Source: Cladophialophora immunda (Eukaryota > Ascomycota > Eurotiomycetes > Chaetothyriales > Herpotrichiellaceae). From it: a stretch of 64,000 nucleotides of DNA. The position numbers were made by a program, and so were the translations under genes. The DNA lies in contig NW_015622547.1 of NCBI RefSeq assembly GCF_000835495.1, forward strand, positions 372,001 to 436,000, given 5' to 3'. The notes below the pieces were generated by a model. It did not search any database and was not told where the DNA came from. It saw only the letters and a list, made by a program, of their open reading frames with translations. Position 1 is the stretch's first letter. Each line of letters begins with the position of its first letter. Below are positions 1 to 11,822 of the stretch, piece after piece.

Positions 1-205
1 AGTACGAGGTGCGCCACAGCTGGGCGACGGCCGCCCACGAGATCTGCGCCGCCGCGGTGCGCGCGCCGCTGGGGATCGAGGCCGTGGGGGAATTGAGGGC
101 TTCCGACGCCGAGAGCGTGAGGTACTTGGTCACGCTCGAGCGCCAGTCGACCACGGTGCCAAAGACATCGGTGAGGAGGGCTTTGGGGGGGTTGGTTGTG
201 GACAT
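1..205 (-). CDS. haloacid dehalogenase-like hydrolase (type II HAD), N-terminal fragment
   Basis: The ATG (minus strand, 205..203) opens a frame that runs off the left edge of the window, so only about 68 N-terminal residues are visible. Residues 8-20 read KALLTDVFGTVVDWR-like. This is the motif I strand of type II haloacid dehalogenases, in which the first Asp of DVFGT is the nucleophile and the following TVVDW is typical of fungal 2-haloalkanoate dehalogenase family proteins. HAD enzymes of this class hydrolyse small halogenated or phosphorylated metabolites through an aspartyl-enzyme intermediate; the substrate cannot be inferred from this fragment. The next segment (residues 35-60) is Ala/Ser/Thr-rich, probably the start of the cap domain. 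The protein is predicted to be cytosolic, with no signal peptide. The 3' end and total length lie outside the window. Family call fairly sure, specific function unknown. Confidence 0.8.
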   Translation of the reverse strand, partial: MSTTNPPKALLTDVFGTVVDWRSSVTKYLTLSASEALNSPTASIPSGARTAAAQISWAAVAQLWRTSY

Positions 206-3200
206 GGTCTTTTCTTCTTGTGCGGGGGGTGGGAGGAATCAAAGGTAGTGATTCAGTAATGAAAGAAGATCGACTTAGCTGGATTGTCTCAATGCATTGC
301 TCGTGGAATGTTGCCGTACTCTAACTGTCTGTGTCTGTGTGAGTCATCCAAACACAGGTACAGGCAGAGGTTTGGGGAAAGGAATGGTTCACAGTGATGA
401 CGAAAGATAGCGTCTTTTTCCGGGGCAGATCGCATGAACTGTCGTTCAAGCCGTGGAGTTCAACTCAATGTTTGGAGATACAGGAACGGTTCAAGCAGCT
501 GGCAGAGACGATTGGGGATCTCCAACCTCGGCATGGCATGGGATGGCATGGGAACAAGGGACCAGTGCATGTTGTAGGTGTCTTTGTGTGTGTTCAATTA
601 TTATTGATGACTTCGGACATTCTCCGAGGAGTGCGAGAGTACTCCGTATCTCCGTGTCATGATCCTGTGTCACTGTGAAGGTAATGTCCAAGCGCGAGGC
701 GAGTGTGAGATAGCACCTGGTAGAGGAACCGGCTACCAAGAAAAGAGAGGGAACTTTGCGGAGGCTAGCCCCATTCCTCCTCTCCACCGAGGGAAGCCAG
801 GGAGCTTCGAAGGGTAACTACTACTCGTACTCGATACAGAACATCCTCGGGGTGATCAAGTCCAGTTTGATCGACAACAAGGGGAAAAGAACCTGTGGGC
901 AATCAAACATCGGGCACGATGCCCAACGAGTCGTGGATCAACCTGGAAGATGGCAGGGAAAGGTGAAACAACATCACACACACGACATGACAGCAGTTCC
1001 TGGTTCTTTGGAACTTGGACAGGAAGCGAAGGGGGAAGAACGTTGACGGGGTCTCAAACACGAGGCGAGGCGAACAAGCCGGAGGAAGGAACCGAAAAAG
1101 CCACCCAAAGGAGGGGAAGATGATGGTCAATCATTCGTAGTAGCAGTGATGTTGTTGTTGTTGTTTGCTAGCATTGTGGCAGCCAGTCAAGGTTTGATTT
1201 CAGGATGTGATGGACAGGGTCACAGCGTGCAGACCACTAGGGAATATTGTTGATGGGCGTGACACACCCACGTTAAAAGTGTGATGGGAAGAGTGGCCGC
1301 CACCATGAGGGTTCGGGTACAGCAAGCATTGATCCTGTGCGACGTTGTTGTCGGTGCACGGAGCATGATCAACATGCCGGAACAAGGAAACAGGTAAAGA
1401 CCCAAACCTTGCGATCGGAGAATTTACTGCGAAACAGAAGATTTGCACAAGCACAGAAGCCTAAATATGGCCTCGTCCAAGGTACGAGCCCGCACGGAGT
1501 TGCGGCAAAGGGCAATGTGAAGGAGGAAAAGGATCCAGCACAACCTGACTCGATACGACTGGGTGGCCGCCGAAATAGGCCATGACCAACACAACGGTCG
1601 CAGTAAGCGAGAGTGAGAGAAGCGCACCGACCTGAGCCGGACTAGAAGTAGGACTACGAGAAAGGTGGGTAACAGTTCATGCTGCATGCCGGTGACGGTG
1701 GTTTTGTTCCCCCCATGCATCATTTACCAGGATGGGGGGACGGGAAGGCGATGCAGGAAGCCTAGACGGAGGAGAACAGAAGGGAGGACGAACGAAGAAG
1801 GGGTTGCCAGAGCCAGACGAGAGGGACAAGTAGTAGTAGTACGGACGGAGGAGTGGCCCAGCTGCGACCTGCACCCAGTGTGTTTATTGCATGCACATGT
1901 ACGTACAGTGCCGCAGTCACAGCCAGTCTGTGGTCTGTCTGTGGCCAGTCCCTCCTTATTATCATTTCCCTCCCCTTCCACCTCTTTTCTATCATCAGTG
2001 TCCATCATCCACGAGGTACTCGGTACAACTGCCCACGACCACGGAGGAAAAAAAAAACCTGTCGGTCCCCCAGGAAATTGTCAATTTGGTACCTCGATCA
2101 AATGGCAAAGCCCCCCAGACGGAAAGGCTAGTGGCCAGCTACTGGTGAGAATCTTCCGGCGGTGGTGACAGCCTGGTGGCAGTGGTGGCAGCGGTGGGCA
2201 CCTGGTGGGGAACATGAAACACACTAGACATGCCACCAGGAACTTGACTCCAGACCGGCCCGTTGCTGCTGAAGACCCTAAAACCGCCCTGGTGGCCCCT
2301 ACTAGGCTACTACCACTCACCCTGGGCTTCTGGGGCCTATTAGCTCAATCGGACCTGCAGTGGCCTGAAGCCTGGAACCCCGATCTTGTGGTCTCAAAAG
2401 TCTCACCCAGCATTTCCGCACACGTCTTGACGAGGAGGTACGGAGTATGGGTATCGCGTATTTCGAGACTGCTGCAGGAATTGTAGAACTCGTGCGCGTA
2501 CAGATAACAGCACAAAGTCACCGTTGGACCATCACCGTTCCAACGTGGCCGCCACGACCACCACCACGACCACCAACCCAACGTCCGCCACGGGACCCCC
2601 CCAGCTCTTCAACGCCCAAGAACTGCCACCAGACAGACTAAGCTGCGTCGTCCCTCTCGGGCTAAGGCGGATGCCCCCGTCCCATGGCAGCAGCCCTGGT
2701 CGGTTGCTAGCCCCGCGCCCACCGCCCACCACCCACCGCCCGAGCTCGAGCCTCATTCCCTTAGGGTTGGTCTCTTTTCATTTTGCCCAACTCCACCCTG
2801 CAATCCCTGGTCAGATAGACGTCCTCGCCTGCGCCCAGTGATGCCCCTGAGCAATGATTTTCCCGCGATTCAATGCCCTCATGCCCAATCAATTCCTGGC
2901 CCAATTTTGCGCCTATGCCGGCCGATCAGTTCCAGCTCGCCCAGGTGGCCCAGCAAGCCCATGGCTCCGCTCCCAGACGCGACTGCGGGCGACTCTCTTT
3001 CCCTGCCTATGAACAAAATCCTGAGCATCACTTTGAGGCGAACGGGCTTCGCTCGACCCAAGCCAGAGGATCAGGCCTGACCTCGCCGGCCCTTTTTCGA
3101 CTCTTTTCGCTTCAAAGCAGCAATCCCTCGTCAATCGTTACCCTTGCCCTCGTCCGGTCTCTCCATTTCACAGACTAGGCTGGAATCAGTGCAGCAAGCT

Positions 3201-3583
3201 TTCTCCTGTCCATCTGTCAATCCTATCGCAGACGTTCGTTGCTTTGTCCGCGCTTGCATGAGCCTCAGGTGCTGTTCTGTCTATTCTCTTGTCAATCTTG
3301 CATGACCATCTCACCGTCTCAATCCGCTGCTTTCTTCGAGACCTCTCACGAGCCCGCGGTGCGAACCCTCCAAGCCCCCGTTGGCTCAATAATTGTTGTT
3401 GCGTTCGAGTCGTTTTCCCGTCATGTGCTGCAAGGTTCGCTGAGTAGTGATTTATGTCACTATTCGCTACAGGGATCAGAAGCACAAAGACGAGCTATTC
3501 AAGCGACCAGAATATGTGTATGCCCGACGCGGGCTGCATTTGAACTGGGGCCTCATCGAGGGCACAACGACCGTTGACGAATA
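206..3583. other. 3.4-kb gene-free interval / leader of the ApsA gene
   Basis: There is no convincing coding sequence here. Open frames are short, overlap on both strands and resemble no family I know. The right part (about 2500-3580) is CT-rich and contains CCACGACCACC-type short repeats near 2560, as expected for a promoter and long 5' UTR of the gene starting at 3584. The left part is the promoter side of the HAD gene. A long non-coding transcript or 5'-UTR introns are possible but cannot be seen from sequence alone. Confidence 0.6.
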
Positions 3584-6500
3584 ATGGACCCCGAGGTCAG
3601 CTACTCGCTACCTTCGCCCACAGACACTCCATATCGAACACCGTCCAGTTCTCAATCCCTCCGTTCCCGGCGGTACGAAGACATGTCGCCCTCATCTACA
3701 CCTCCCCCAATGCCCGAGGAACGAGCCAGCAAAAGACGAAGTAATGATTCCATTCACTCCAACCCTGCTTTGGACGAGAACATCTCTCCACTTGATCCAC
3801 GACGATTTACACCCACGCTCCATGCCTCGCTGGTCTCGGAAATCCTGTCGTTACGGCGAGACCTCGAGAGTCGCACCAATGACATTGAAAAGTTGGAAAT
3901 CAGCCTCCACGCCTCCCAGACTCAAAATGAGGTCCTCAATAACAACCTCTTGCAGGCCAACAAGGAGACGAGATCAGTCAAGCGGCAGATGCAAATGCTC
4001 GAAGGAGGTACCTTGTCCGCTCTCAACGACCTGGCCAAAGAACGAGATGACGCCTTGAGCGATGTCACGGATCTGCGCAAGCGTCTCGAACAAACCCAGA
4101 AGAAGGCCAAAAGCCAGGAGGACACGGCGGAGAAGACCCAAGCCTTGTGGGATAAGGACAAGGAGACTTGGCTCGCAGAAAAGCGTGGCCTCGAAACCAA
4201 AGTCCACATTGCCGAAGGTCGGCTGAAGGTCGTGCTGAGCGAACTCGCCAATGCTCAGCAGCATCCAGCCCCTGCCTCCCCCACCGAGCGTGCGCACAGC
4301 CGCAACAGTATAATGGACAGCCCAAGCAAAGGCTCCATCATTGCTCGGAGAGGCCGGAGGCACAGTGCGACGTCGGTCAACAGCGACACTCATGGAGGTC
4401 GGGTGTCGGTGTTGAGTTTCCACAATGGCATCTCCATCAACTTGGCCGACGAATTGGCCTTTGATGAGATGGAAGAAGACATGCTAAATGCACTTGACAA
4501 TGACGATGGCCGGGTGTCCCCTGACGCACTCCCAGAGGAACACGTTCGACCCGCCTCTAGCTTATCCATCAAAGCGAGGAAGGTGTTGGGTCTACCTGTC
4601 GACTTTGAGGATATGGAACGTAATGACAGCCCTGAGCATGATCGTTCGGGTGCCATTTCTGCGGAGGGGAATCGACGTCGACCAAGCATCAAATATGTAG
4701 ATACTGCCATTCAGTTCTCCCCACCATCGTCCCCGTGGCCGGTCACAGATCCACGACCCAAGGCCAACGGCCACCGACCCTCAGAGATTTCAATTGGAAA
4801 TGCCAGACAAATTAATGTTACCCCAAGCCCGGTCAGCCCGCAAGACAGTATTGATATCGCCTGGGAAAAGCAGCGACCTATCATGGTATCTTCAGGCTGT
4901 CAGACTGTCGAAGCTCTCCCGAGTCCACCCCTTACACCTGACAAGCGCGACGCAGGGCTGGCTACAATTCCAGAGAGTGCTCTGGAAAGAGTTGAGACCG
5001 CCACCATTGGAACCCAGACCGATCCCGCACAACCAGTCTTCGACCAATTCAGCCACAAGCACACAGCAAGCGAGGAGACTCTTGATTTGAAGGTTCCCCT
5101 GATTGCCATTATCCCTCCCGCGTCAAGACCTGCCACACCTGAAACTAATGTTGTGCTACCACCCCGAACCAAGAACGCAAGTACCCAGGTCGCTAACCAC
5201 TTACTGGGAGGATACAAGTCGTCTTCTATGCAGACCGAAGAAATTCGAGTCGATATAAGAGCCATTGTCCCACCCTCCGAAATGCCACCTGCTCCATTGT
5301 CAAGTCATTACAGGCCACCAATTTCATCCAGGGCCTTACCACCTCCAATCCCTCGAAGCAGAGTATCTCCCGGTACCTCCATGTTTGCGTCGAGGCGTTC
5401 GGCTATGGCTGGGCCGTCCAAGATACCTCCTGTGAACGACAATGGACCTCTCACGAGAGATTTTGCCTCAAATATGCCCCGACCCGTCAGATCAAGTAGT
5501 CTTTTCGCCGGATTCGATGACGACGCCGACAATCGTGATGACTATATCGAAGAAGACACCTTCGCAGAAGACGATATTTTTTGTCGCCCAACCGCGAAAT
5601 TTGTTCTCAAATCTGGAAAAATGGTCTCCCAAGACCTTCGGCTGGAGGATGTCAGTGAGAGTACAGCAGTATCTGCAGGTGAGGCAGCTGCTCTGGAGAA
5701 CCTCCGGCTATCTGAAGACAGCTTACCGCCAGAGATGAAGGCAATCCTCTTCCAAACCAGGACGAGCCCACGCAGAGGTTCCCAACGTCAGAACATGGGT
5801 CTGAAATTGAAGAGGATCCCATCGGCCAAATCAAACAACATGAGAAGAGCAGCCTTAATATCAAGCGGAGCCGCTGCCCATCAGTCTTCGCACTCCCAAT
5901 CCACCACCGGTTCTTTGGAAAGCAACAATCCGCCTCCCTTCCCCGTTCCTTTGCGATACAGCTCGGCGAAGGTCGGCAAGTCCATTAGTGAAGGTGGAAG
6001 AAGTTCACCCGGCAGCAGCAACGCGTCGCCCACCAAACGACCGAGGAACAGCAAGTTCGCCAAACCGATGTTGCGAAAGGCGAGATCAGGACCAGCGATT
6101 TCGCCTCACTCACAAGCCCGAAAATCACGAAGTCGGTCACCACCACTAGAACCACGGGTATCCATTGTCCCAGAGATGCCTAGCTTCCAGATGCCTACAA
6201 CAGCACCGGCCCCCGTTATTGAGCCCTACGGCAACCCGCGGGAGGCGAGTGCGCCGCGACCGTCGATCGCAACCGGGCCTAGTCGACAGCGCAGTCACAC
6301 GAAACAGAATTCTGACGTACTCTCAATGCAACAGACATCGGTTGTAGACTCTATTGCTCAGACGATGGTCGGGGAATGGATGTACAAATATGTAAGGAGG
6401 CGAAAGTCTTTCGGAGTGACCGAGAAAGCGGATTGGGATGCCAACAAGAGCGTTGAGGAGATTTCTCAAAGTGTGACCAACAATGGTGTCCGTCACAAAC

Positions 6501-7604
6501 GATGGGTTTGGCTCGCGCCATACGAGCGTGCGGTCATGTGGAGCAGCAAGCAGCCAACGTCTGGGACGGCCTTGATGGGCAAGAGTGGTCGAAAATGTAA
6601 GTTCTACATGAGCAAGAGTGGCCTACCTGAAAGCTAATTACCAAACAGTGACGATCAAGTCCGTGCTCGATGTCAAAGACGACAATCCGATGCCCAAAGG
6701 AGCAGTTACTGGGCCGAACTTCAACAGGTCTATTCTTATCTTGACTCCGCAGCGTGCACTGAAGTTCACAGCAACATCTCAAGAACGACATTATATATGG
6801 TTGACGGCGTTGTCATTCTTATCACACTCTCCCCTCAGCGTCAACGACCTTACCGCCATCCCTCCGCCGCCACCGCTTCCTGAACACGAAGTGTCGCCTG
6901 CTCCAGCACCATCACTTGCTGGATCGCTCCGCAGACGACCAATTAGAGACTCGATCCGATTGACAAAAGGGGCTGCTAAGTCAAATCCTGGAACGAGATC
7001 TTTCACGACCGACGGATCGTTGCCAGTGCAAGACTCGCGACCCCCAACGCGTGACTATTACGATCCGTTGACGGACCCTGCTCTACCACCAACAATACCC
7101 CGCCACTCTCGGAAGCGGAGCAACACGGCACCTCGAGCGCCACCGAGCTCTTTCAGGAGCTTCTCTACGAACGGAGTGACCCCGAGTCTACCAGGACCGG
7201 GATCGAGTTATTCGCAGAGTGTGCATTCCACAGCTGTGTATTCCTCCGACCGCGGCTTATATACGCCCAGCCTGGGAATGCAAAGCGTTATCAGCAGTCG
7301 AAGAGGCAGTGAAGCAAGTGCTTCCGGAAGGCCTCCTCTTCCAACCTTCATGGATAACAACCATACGACGACCATGAGGATGGATGCCTTCATCGAACAT
7401 GAGCAAGGCACATCCTCAGGCCGGCCTTCTTTCAATTTCATGCGATCAGGGCAAGGAAAGAGAAAGGACATGGGCTACTGGGGCGCAGAACAAGGAAGAG
7501 AGAGCATCAGCCCCGTGGACTCGTTGCTCCACAGCGAGATGATGGCAGCAAGCTCCTCCACGCGAGGAAGCTACGAGTCGAGAGATCCATGGCGCGGGTT
7601 CTGA
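3584..7604 (+). CDS. apsA: ApsA/Num1/Mcp5-like cortical PH-domain protein
   Basis: Two exons, 3584..6596 and 6649..7604, joined through a 52-nt intron (gtaagt...acag), give 1322 aa. The N-terminal 90 residues are Ser/Pro-rich. Residues about 90-220 form a long heptad-rich coiled coil. A Ser/Pro/Arg-rich disordered middle follows. The pleckstrin homology domain lies at about 925-1085, spans the intron (splicing restores the strand GRKLTIKSVLDV) and is of the Mcp5/Num1 C-terminal type. In this family the PH domain binds phosphoinositides at the plasma membrane and the coiled coil recruits dynein and mitochondria, so the protein anchors cytoplasmic microtubules for nuclear migration (ApsA in Aspergillus, Num1 in yeast). 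It is shorter than Aspergillus ApsA and I see no long internal tandem repeats. The tail after the PH domain (about 240 aa) is Ser/Pro-rich. The family assignment rests on the PH domain plus the coiled-coil architecture. Confidence 0.87.
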
Positions 7605-8431
7605 ATCCTCCCTCACCCGAAAACGCGATCCCAAACATTGACCCATTGAAAGACGATTTTTAGTCATAATGTGTACAAGTGACAATGATGGAAAAAAGAA
7701 TCAGATTTCTGCGCAAGCAGTGGATGACAGGACGAAATCCGGCACCCAGCTTGGAATATCGTTTTTGCTGCTCCGAAACAGTCTCACTCCCTTTTCTGGC
7801 AAATGGGAGATGGCGTTTTCTTTGACTTGGTCTGTGGGACCGGATCGGCCAAAAGGAATTTGTTGGCAAAAGAATGGGATGAATTGGCCCAAGCCTCGGT
7901 ATGGGAGGAAGCTTTTGCTGGATATGTATCTGTATATCTGTCACATACCCCCATTTTGTACGTGTTGGTTGTTGTACTCTCCGGCGTTCAAGCGAGTATC
8001 TTTGCTGTATGGAGCCACTGTGTGCTCGACAATGTTACAATGCAAATCTGCGGCAATTGCCTCTTTTATTTTACACCCTCTTTGTCACCTAAATGGTACC
8101 TTATCGTTGCAAGGCTGAAGGACCACCAGATATGGGTTGAGTTGATTATGTAAACGGCAGCCCCGCGATTTCATCCGCCAGGCTGTGGCCTCATCCACCC
8201 CTCCATTGGTTGAACTCGGCTTTGAAGAACGACCATCAACTCAAGTCTTTCTGCCCTCCAAACACCCGCTGCGGTCCTTGTTCTTACCGGCCTCTTTCTG
8301 TGCTAACACCGCCGATCATATTTTCCTTCGACGTGAGAATCTTGACTGCTCTCCGACCACTGCCTGCTATCCTCTCCCGACATCGGTTTCCTGAAATTTC
8401 ACTTTCACAGCGGCTCGAACACGACGCAAAC
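7605..8431. other. intergenic: ApsA 3' region and NEDD8 promoter
   Basis: These 827 bases lie between two plus-strand genes. The open frames (for example 7669..8118) show no family similarity. The last 250 bases are CT-rich, consistent with the leader of the NEDD8 gene. I see no RNA gene or repeat. Confidence 0.55.
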
Positions 8432-9092
8432 ATGCTAATCAAGTAATGCCACCGTCACAAACCGTCTTCCCCTCCTTCCTACGCTTGCTTGGAACAGCTA
8501 TTGCTCCGAGTGTCACTGGGCAACGGTGAAAACTTCCACAGTGTATGAATCTGAGGCTGACACTCAATCATCTGTAATACAGAGTGCGGACGTTGACGGG
8601 CAAGGAGATCGAGTTGGATATCGAGCCAGACTACAAGGTGTGCCATGTCCCGCGCCCCAAATATCTACCTTCCCATCACCTCCGCATCCTTCAGAGACAC
8701 AGCCGGATCAAAGCAGAAGGGGGGGGGGGGGGAAGAACCCAAAAAGAAACAGGTGGACCGCAAAATGCCATCGCGTGGAATATCTTTCGATGCGGGAAAT
8801 GAAACCAGTTATGAATTCTGACCAAGGTGATGTGCTGCGGCAAACGAACAGGTCTACCGGATCAAGGAGCGCGTTGAGGAAAAAGAAGGCATCCCGCCCG
8901 TCCAGCAGCGGTTGATCTACGGCGGGAAACAGATGTACGTTTGACCCCGCCACTCTCCTCCCCCTTCTCTTCCCCAGGGTGCTCAGCTAACCCGGCATGT
9001 GGAATAGGGCCGACGAGAAAACCGCGGAAGATTACGGCCTCGAAGGCGGCAACACGTTACACTTGGTGCTGGCGCTGAGAGGCGGGAGGTGA
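8432..9092 (+). CDS. rub1: NEDD8/Rub1 ubiquitin-like modifier
   Basis: Four small exons: 8432..8442 (11 nt), 8583..8637, 8852..8934 and 9008..9092, with introns of 140, 214 and 73 nt. The spliced product is 77 aa. It begins [19 protein letters not shown] and continues with [25 protein letters not shown] and [10 protein letters not shown], which is the NEDD8 signature; ubiquitin would have MQIFVK and LRLRGG. Only one residue (Arg77) follows the diglycine, so a short processing step by a Yuh1/UCHL3- or DEN1-type hydrolase exposes Gly76. NEDD8 is activated by Ula1-Uba3, transferred by Ubc12 and conjugated to cullins to switch on SCF-type ubiquitin ligases. All junctions keep frame and agree with the protein family. 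The intron-2 donor (gtgtgc) is weak and that intron contains a 14-G run, so intron retention is conceivable. Confidence 0.95.
8719..8732 (+). repeat. 14-nt G homopolymer inside NEDD8 intron 2
   Basis: A run of 14 consecutive G lies within the 214-nt second intron (8638..8851), on the coding strand. In RNA it could form a G-rich structure. It is also a place where sequencing errors are likely, but it does not affect the coding frame. Confidence 0.9.
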
Positions 9093-9310
9093 CCGAACTC
9101 AGGCCCGTGGGGAAGGGGGGAGGGGAACGGGGTCCGTCGAGGGGGGGGTGCGAGAGGGCCCTGCGTGCGTGTGTGTAGTGGGTAGGAGGAGCTTGTTCCT
9201 GAGTCGGGGTGAGTGCTGCACGGCGGACGGACGGAGACGGGGAGCGAAGGCCAGATGCGATGCGAAGATATCAGATGGCGCGAGGGAGGCACGAGCCATG
9301 ACTGCGGCTC

Positions 9311-9350
9311 TGCCTTGCCTTGCCTTGCCTTGACATGACATGACATGACA
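9311..9350. repeat. compound pentanucleotide microsatellite (TGCCT)4(TGACA)4
   Basis: Four exact TGCCT units are followed without a break by four exact TGACA units. It lies in the non-coding space between two convergent genes. Confidence 0.95.
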
Positions 9351-9539
9351 CCTTATTTTTTTTTCACAGCGAGGGGACTCGAATCAAGCGACCGACCATG
9401 ATCGCGAGGGCCATTTGGGCAAAAACAAGAAGCAAAGAAAGCAAACAACCCCGAAAAGAAAAAAATCACGAAACCCGGAATTCCCATCATCATCTTCTTC
9501 ATCATCATCTTCACCTCCTCCGTCCCACTTGATGCGCCC

Positions 9540-9563
9540 ATGACCATGACCATGACCATGACC
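9540..9563. repeat. hexanucleotide microsatellite (ATGACC)4
   Basis: Four exact tandem copies of ATGACC, just after an ATC/TTC-rich stretch. Non-coding. Confidence 0.95.
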
Positions 9564-10140
9564 AAGCCCGGAGGCCACCACTAAGTAGCTAGCGATCGGG
9601 GGACGATATCACGGAGCGGGCAATACCTATTAGGTACTTTGGATGGCGACAGACAATCAAACGACGACGGACCAGGCAGGACCAGAGCAGATGAAAGGGA
9701 AACCCCGGGGAAACCCATCTACACCTTAGACAAATATATTGGTGATTTGGGGCCTCCAACAAAGAGCCGTCTCCACTCAGATGTTATTCCAGATGGTGGT
9801 CTCATGCCCGGAGAGATGTTCTTGCCAAAATCTCGTCTATTGTGCCCAGGAACTCGGTGATTTCCCATCCATTGAGCCGTTCAGATGTCCAAACCTCAAA
9901 ATCTCCCGACCTCATCTGGCATCGCCATCAAATTTTATGCTTCCAGCCTTCCGTTTGCGCCCAGAAAAACTCCCAATATTTGATGCTTCCGCGCAACTTT
10001 CGCATATCAGAATATCCATTTCAAGTGGTTCCGCATCAGAAAAGCATCACCCGTTCCTCTGAATTCTTGGTTCTTTGCATCTGCAAGGTTCAACTCTCTA
10101 CTGTTCGTCGGTATCGTTCTAGTTTCTCTTGAAAACCTCG

Positions 10141-11426
10141 TCAGACAGGCTTGGGTCGTTTATTGGGACTTGTGTAGAAGAGATTTGGCGCTTCGTGCTT
10201 CCTCTTCAGCGGTTGCAACCCCTGTGACCGGGATCCTGGTGCTGGGGAGAGCTTCATGGGACTCCTCGATCGAGGCAGGAGATCGTTGGTGTGGACATTG
10301 TCGGGCTTCAGCATCCTCCGTGGCGTTTCTGCGTCGTCGTCTGCTCGTTCCCGTATTCGCTTTGGCTGGTCCTGATCGTAGTCACCCTCATCCGAGTCTT
10401 CCAGGAAATCAAGGGTCAAGCTGCCATTTGCATCCTCACATCCTTTCGAATCCACCTTGCTCACCGATCTCCCCGACTTCAAGGCCCGTAGCCTTGACTC
10501 TCTATCACTCGTAAGATCATATGGCTTTCCGCCACTTGCAACGGCAGGCTGAGGTTTTGTTTTCGGTGCTAGCGTAGGAGGAGCATACAACGGTGGCCTT
10601 GATGATGAGACGTTCCCGGTTGCACCGATCACCGAGGGTCTCTTGGGCGGCGGACTCAGAGCCTTCTTCGCCTCTGCGGCCTGCAGGACCTTCATCTTCT
10701 TCACCTCCTCGACAAAATGCGCCGGCGCCTTGACCACACCTGTCTGCCTCTTTTGTAGCTCGTGCATCGGCCGGTTCATTTTGCCAGCTTTCGCATCCTT
10801 TGCTTCCTTGCGAATCTTCTGCATGAGGGTCATCTTACTGGCGCCCTTCGCGCCGGTTTTGCCAGAAATATAGTTCCACTGGATCCTGGCCTTTCGCGAA
10901 GGCCCAGGAGCATTGCTGCTCGAATACAAGCCCACACTGCGTGAAGTGCTCGCTATCTCCGCCGTGTTCTGCTCCTTTCCTTTCTGAATAACCGCCAACG
11001 CAGCTTTCAACGCGGCCTCATCATTCGAAGAATCCTTGGTTGCCTCTGCTTTGAGCTTTCTGTACACCTTGTACCAATTCTTCGGGTTGGAAGGTTCGTG
11101 CCGCTTTAGGTCCCAGTCGGGAATGTCTCGCTTGATGAAATTGAGCCAGAGTTCAGCGTCATGACCGATGATTTGCGGAGACGATAGCTCGAGTTGGTGC
11201 TACAAGTAATTGATCAGTATGATGACAGGGCTAAAGAAGTACGAAGTACATGGAGAGAGAGGTATCGGACGATGTACAGGACGGCACCTACAAGTTTCTC
11301 AGGACTCTCGATCTTCAAAAGTATCGGTCGGATCAGGTCATAGTCGAGATCACCAATGTCTGTTATCCGGTGGACATTGCGGGCGCAGGCCCGTCGGGCC
11401 ATGTCGAGAAGGCTGTCGGCAGGCAT
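10141..11426 (-). CDS. elongin A (RNA polymerase II transcription factor SIII subunit A)
   Basis: Two exons (minus strand 11426..11292 and 11199..10141) around a 92-nt intron encode 397 aa. The start MPADSLLDMARR was chosen because fungal elongin A proteins begin with a short SLxDM helix; an upstream in-frame extension lacks family resemblance. Residues 1-100 hold the elongin A domain: the BC-box-like helix, the DIGDLDYDLIRPIL and ESPEKLHQLE segments (an F-box-like fold), then ELWLNFIKRDIPDWD and NWYKVYRKLK. The remainder is basic and disordered, with a conserved short patch containing ARIQWNYI. Elongin A stimulates Pol II elongation and, with elongin B/C and a cullin, serves as substrate receptor for ubiquitylation of stalled Pol II. 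It is probably nuclear, with KRKHEAP and NKRPKP-like basic stretches near the C-terminus. It is divergent from the THO7 gene, 396 bp apart. Confidence 0.9.
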
Positions 11427-11822
11427 GGGGATGGCTGACCCGTGGTCAGCTGGCGGGAGCAGGCGAGTTCTCAACGATGCCGAAGGAGAAGAACATGCGG
11501 AAGGGTAGACAGAAGGGTCAAGGCAAGAGCGTTTAACCGAGTATGTCGCCGATGTCGCCCTTGTGCATAGATCCTAGCCCCGTAACAAAGGAACGAAGTG
11601 AATCGTGGGGTCGGGACAAAGTGGCTAGGTGCGTAGCTTCCGCTGGAGTCACAGCCTTGCAGCTTCCGAACGCAGCGTAGTTCAGCCTCATGATCTCCCT
11701 CCGCACACGGCCATACTGCACCCGCTGCGACGACTGGCATTTGGATGCGCGAGAAACTCCAACAAAGACAATTTTCTTTCTCTATAATCACGATACCGCA
11801 CACTTCTTAAAGAGCAGAGGAG
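11427..11822. promoter_or_regulatory. bidirectional promoter of elongin A and THO subunit 7
   Basis: The 396 bases between two divergent start codons must hold both promoters and leaders. One minus-strand frame (about 11533-11721) is open for some 60 codons but starts without a good ATG; I do not treat it as a gene. No recognised operator was found. Confidence 0.6.

Larger units (their letters stand above)
9093..10140. other. intergenic between convergent NEDD8 and elongin A genes, rich in microsatellites
   Basis: These 1048 bases separate two 3' ends. They contain a compound pentanucleotide array (9311..9350), TTC/ATC-type trinucleotide stretches around 9480-9520 and an ATGACC array (9540..9563). 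No open frame shows family similarity. I see no RNA gene. Confidence 0.6.

Noticed and set aside
2335..2360. Sequence resembling a tRNA D-arm (ATTAGCTCAATCGG)
   Set aside because: No T-loop or acceptor pairing follows at the right distance.
11533..11721. Minus-strand frame of about 62 codons between elongin A and THOC7
   Set aside because: Protein-like in part (MRLNYAAFGSCK), but its only ATG is internal, it lies in a short divergent promoter, and no splice partner is visible.
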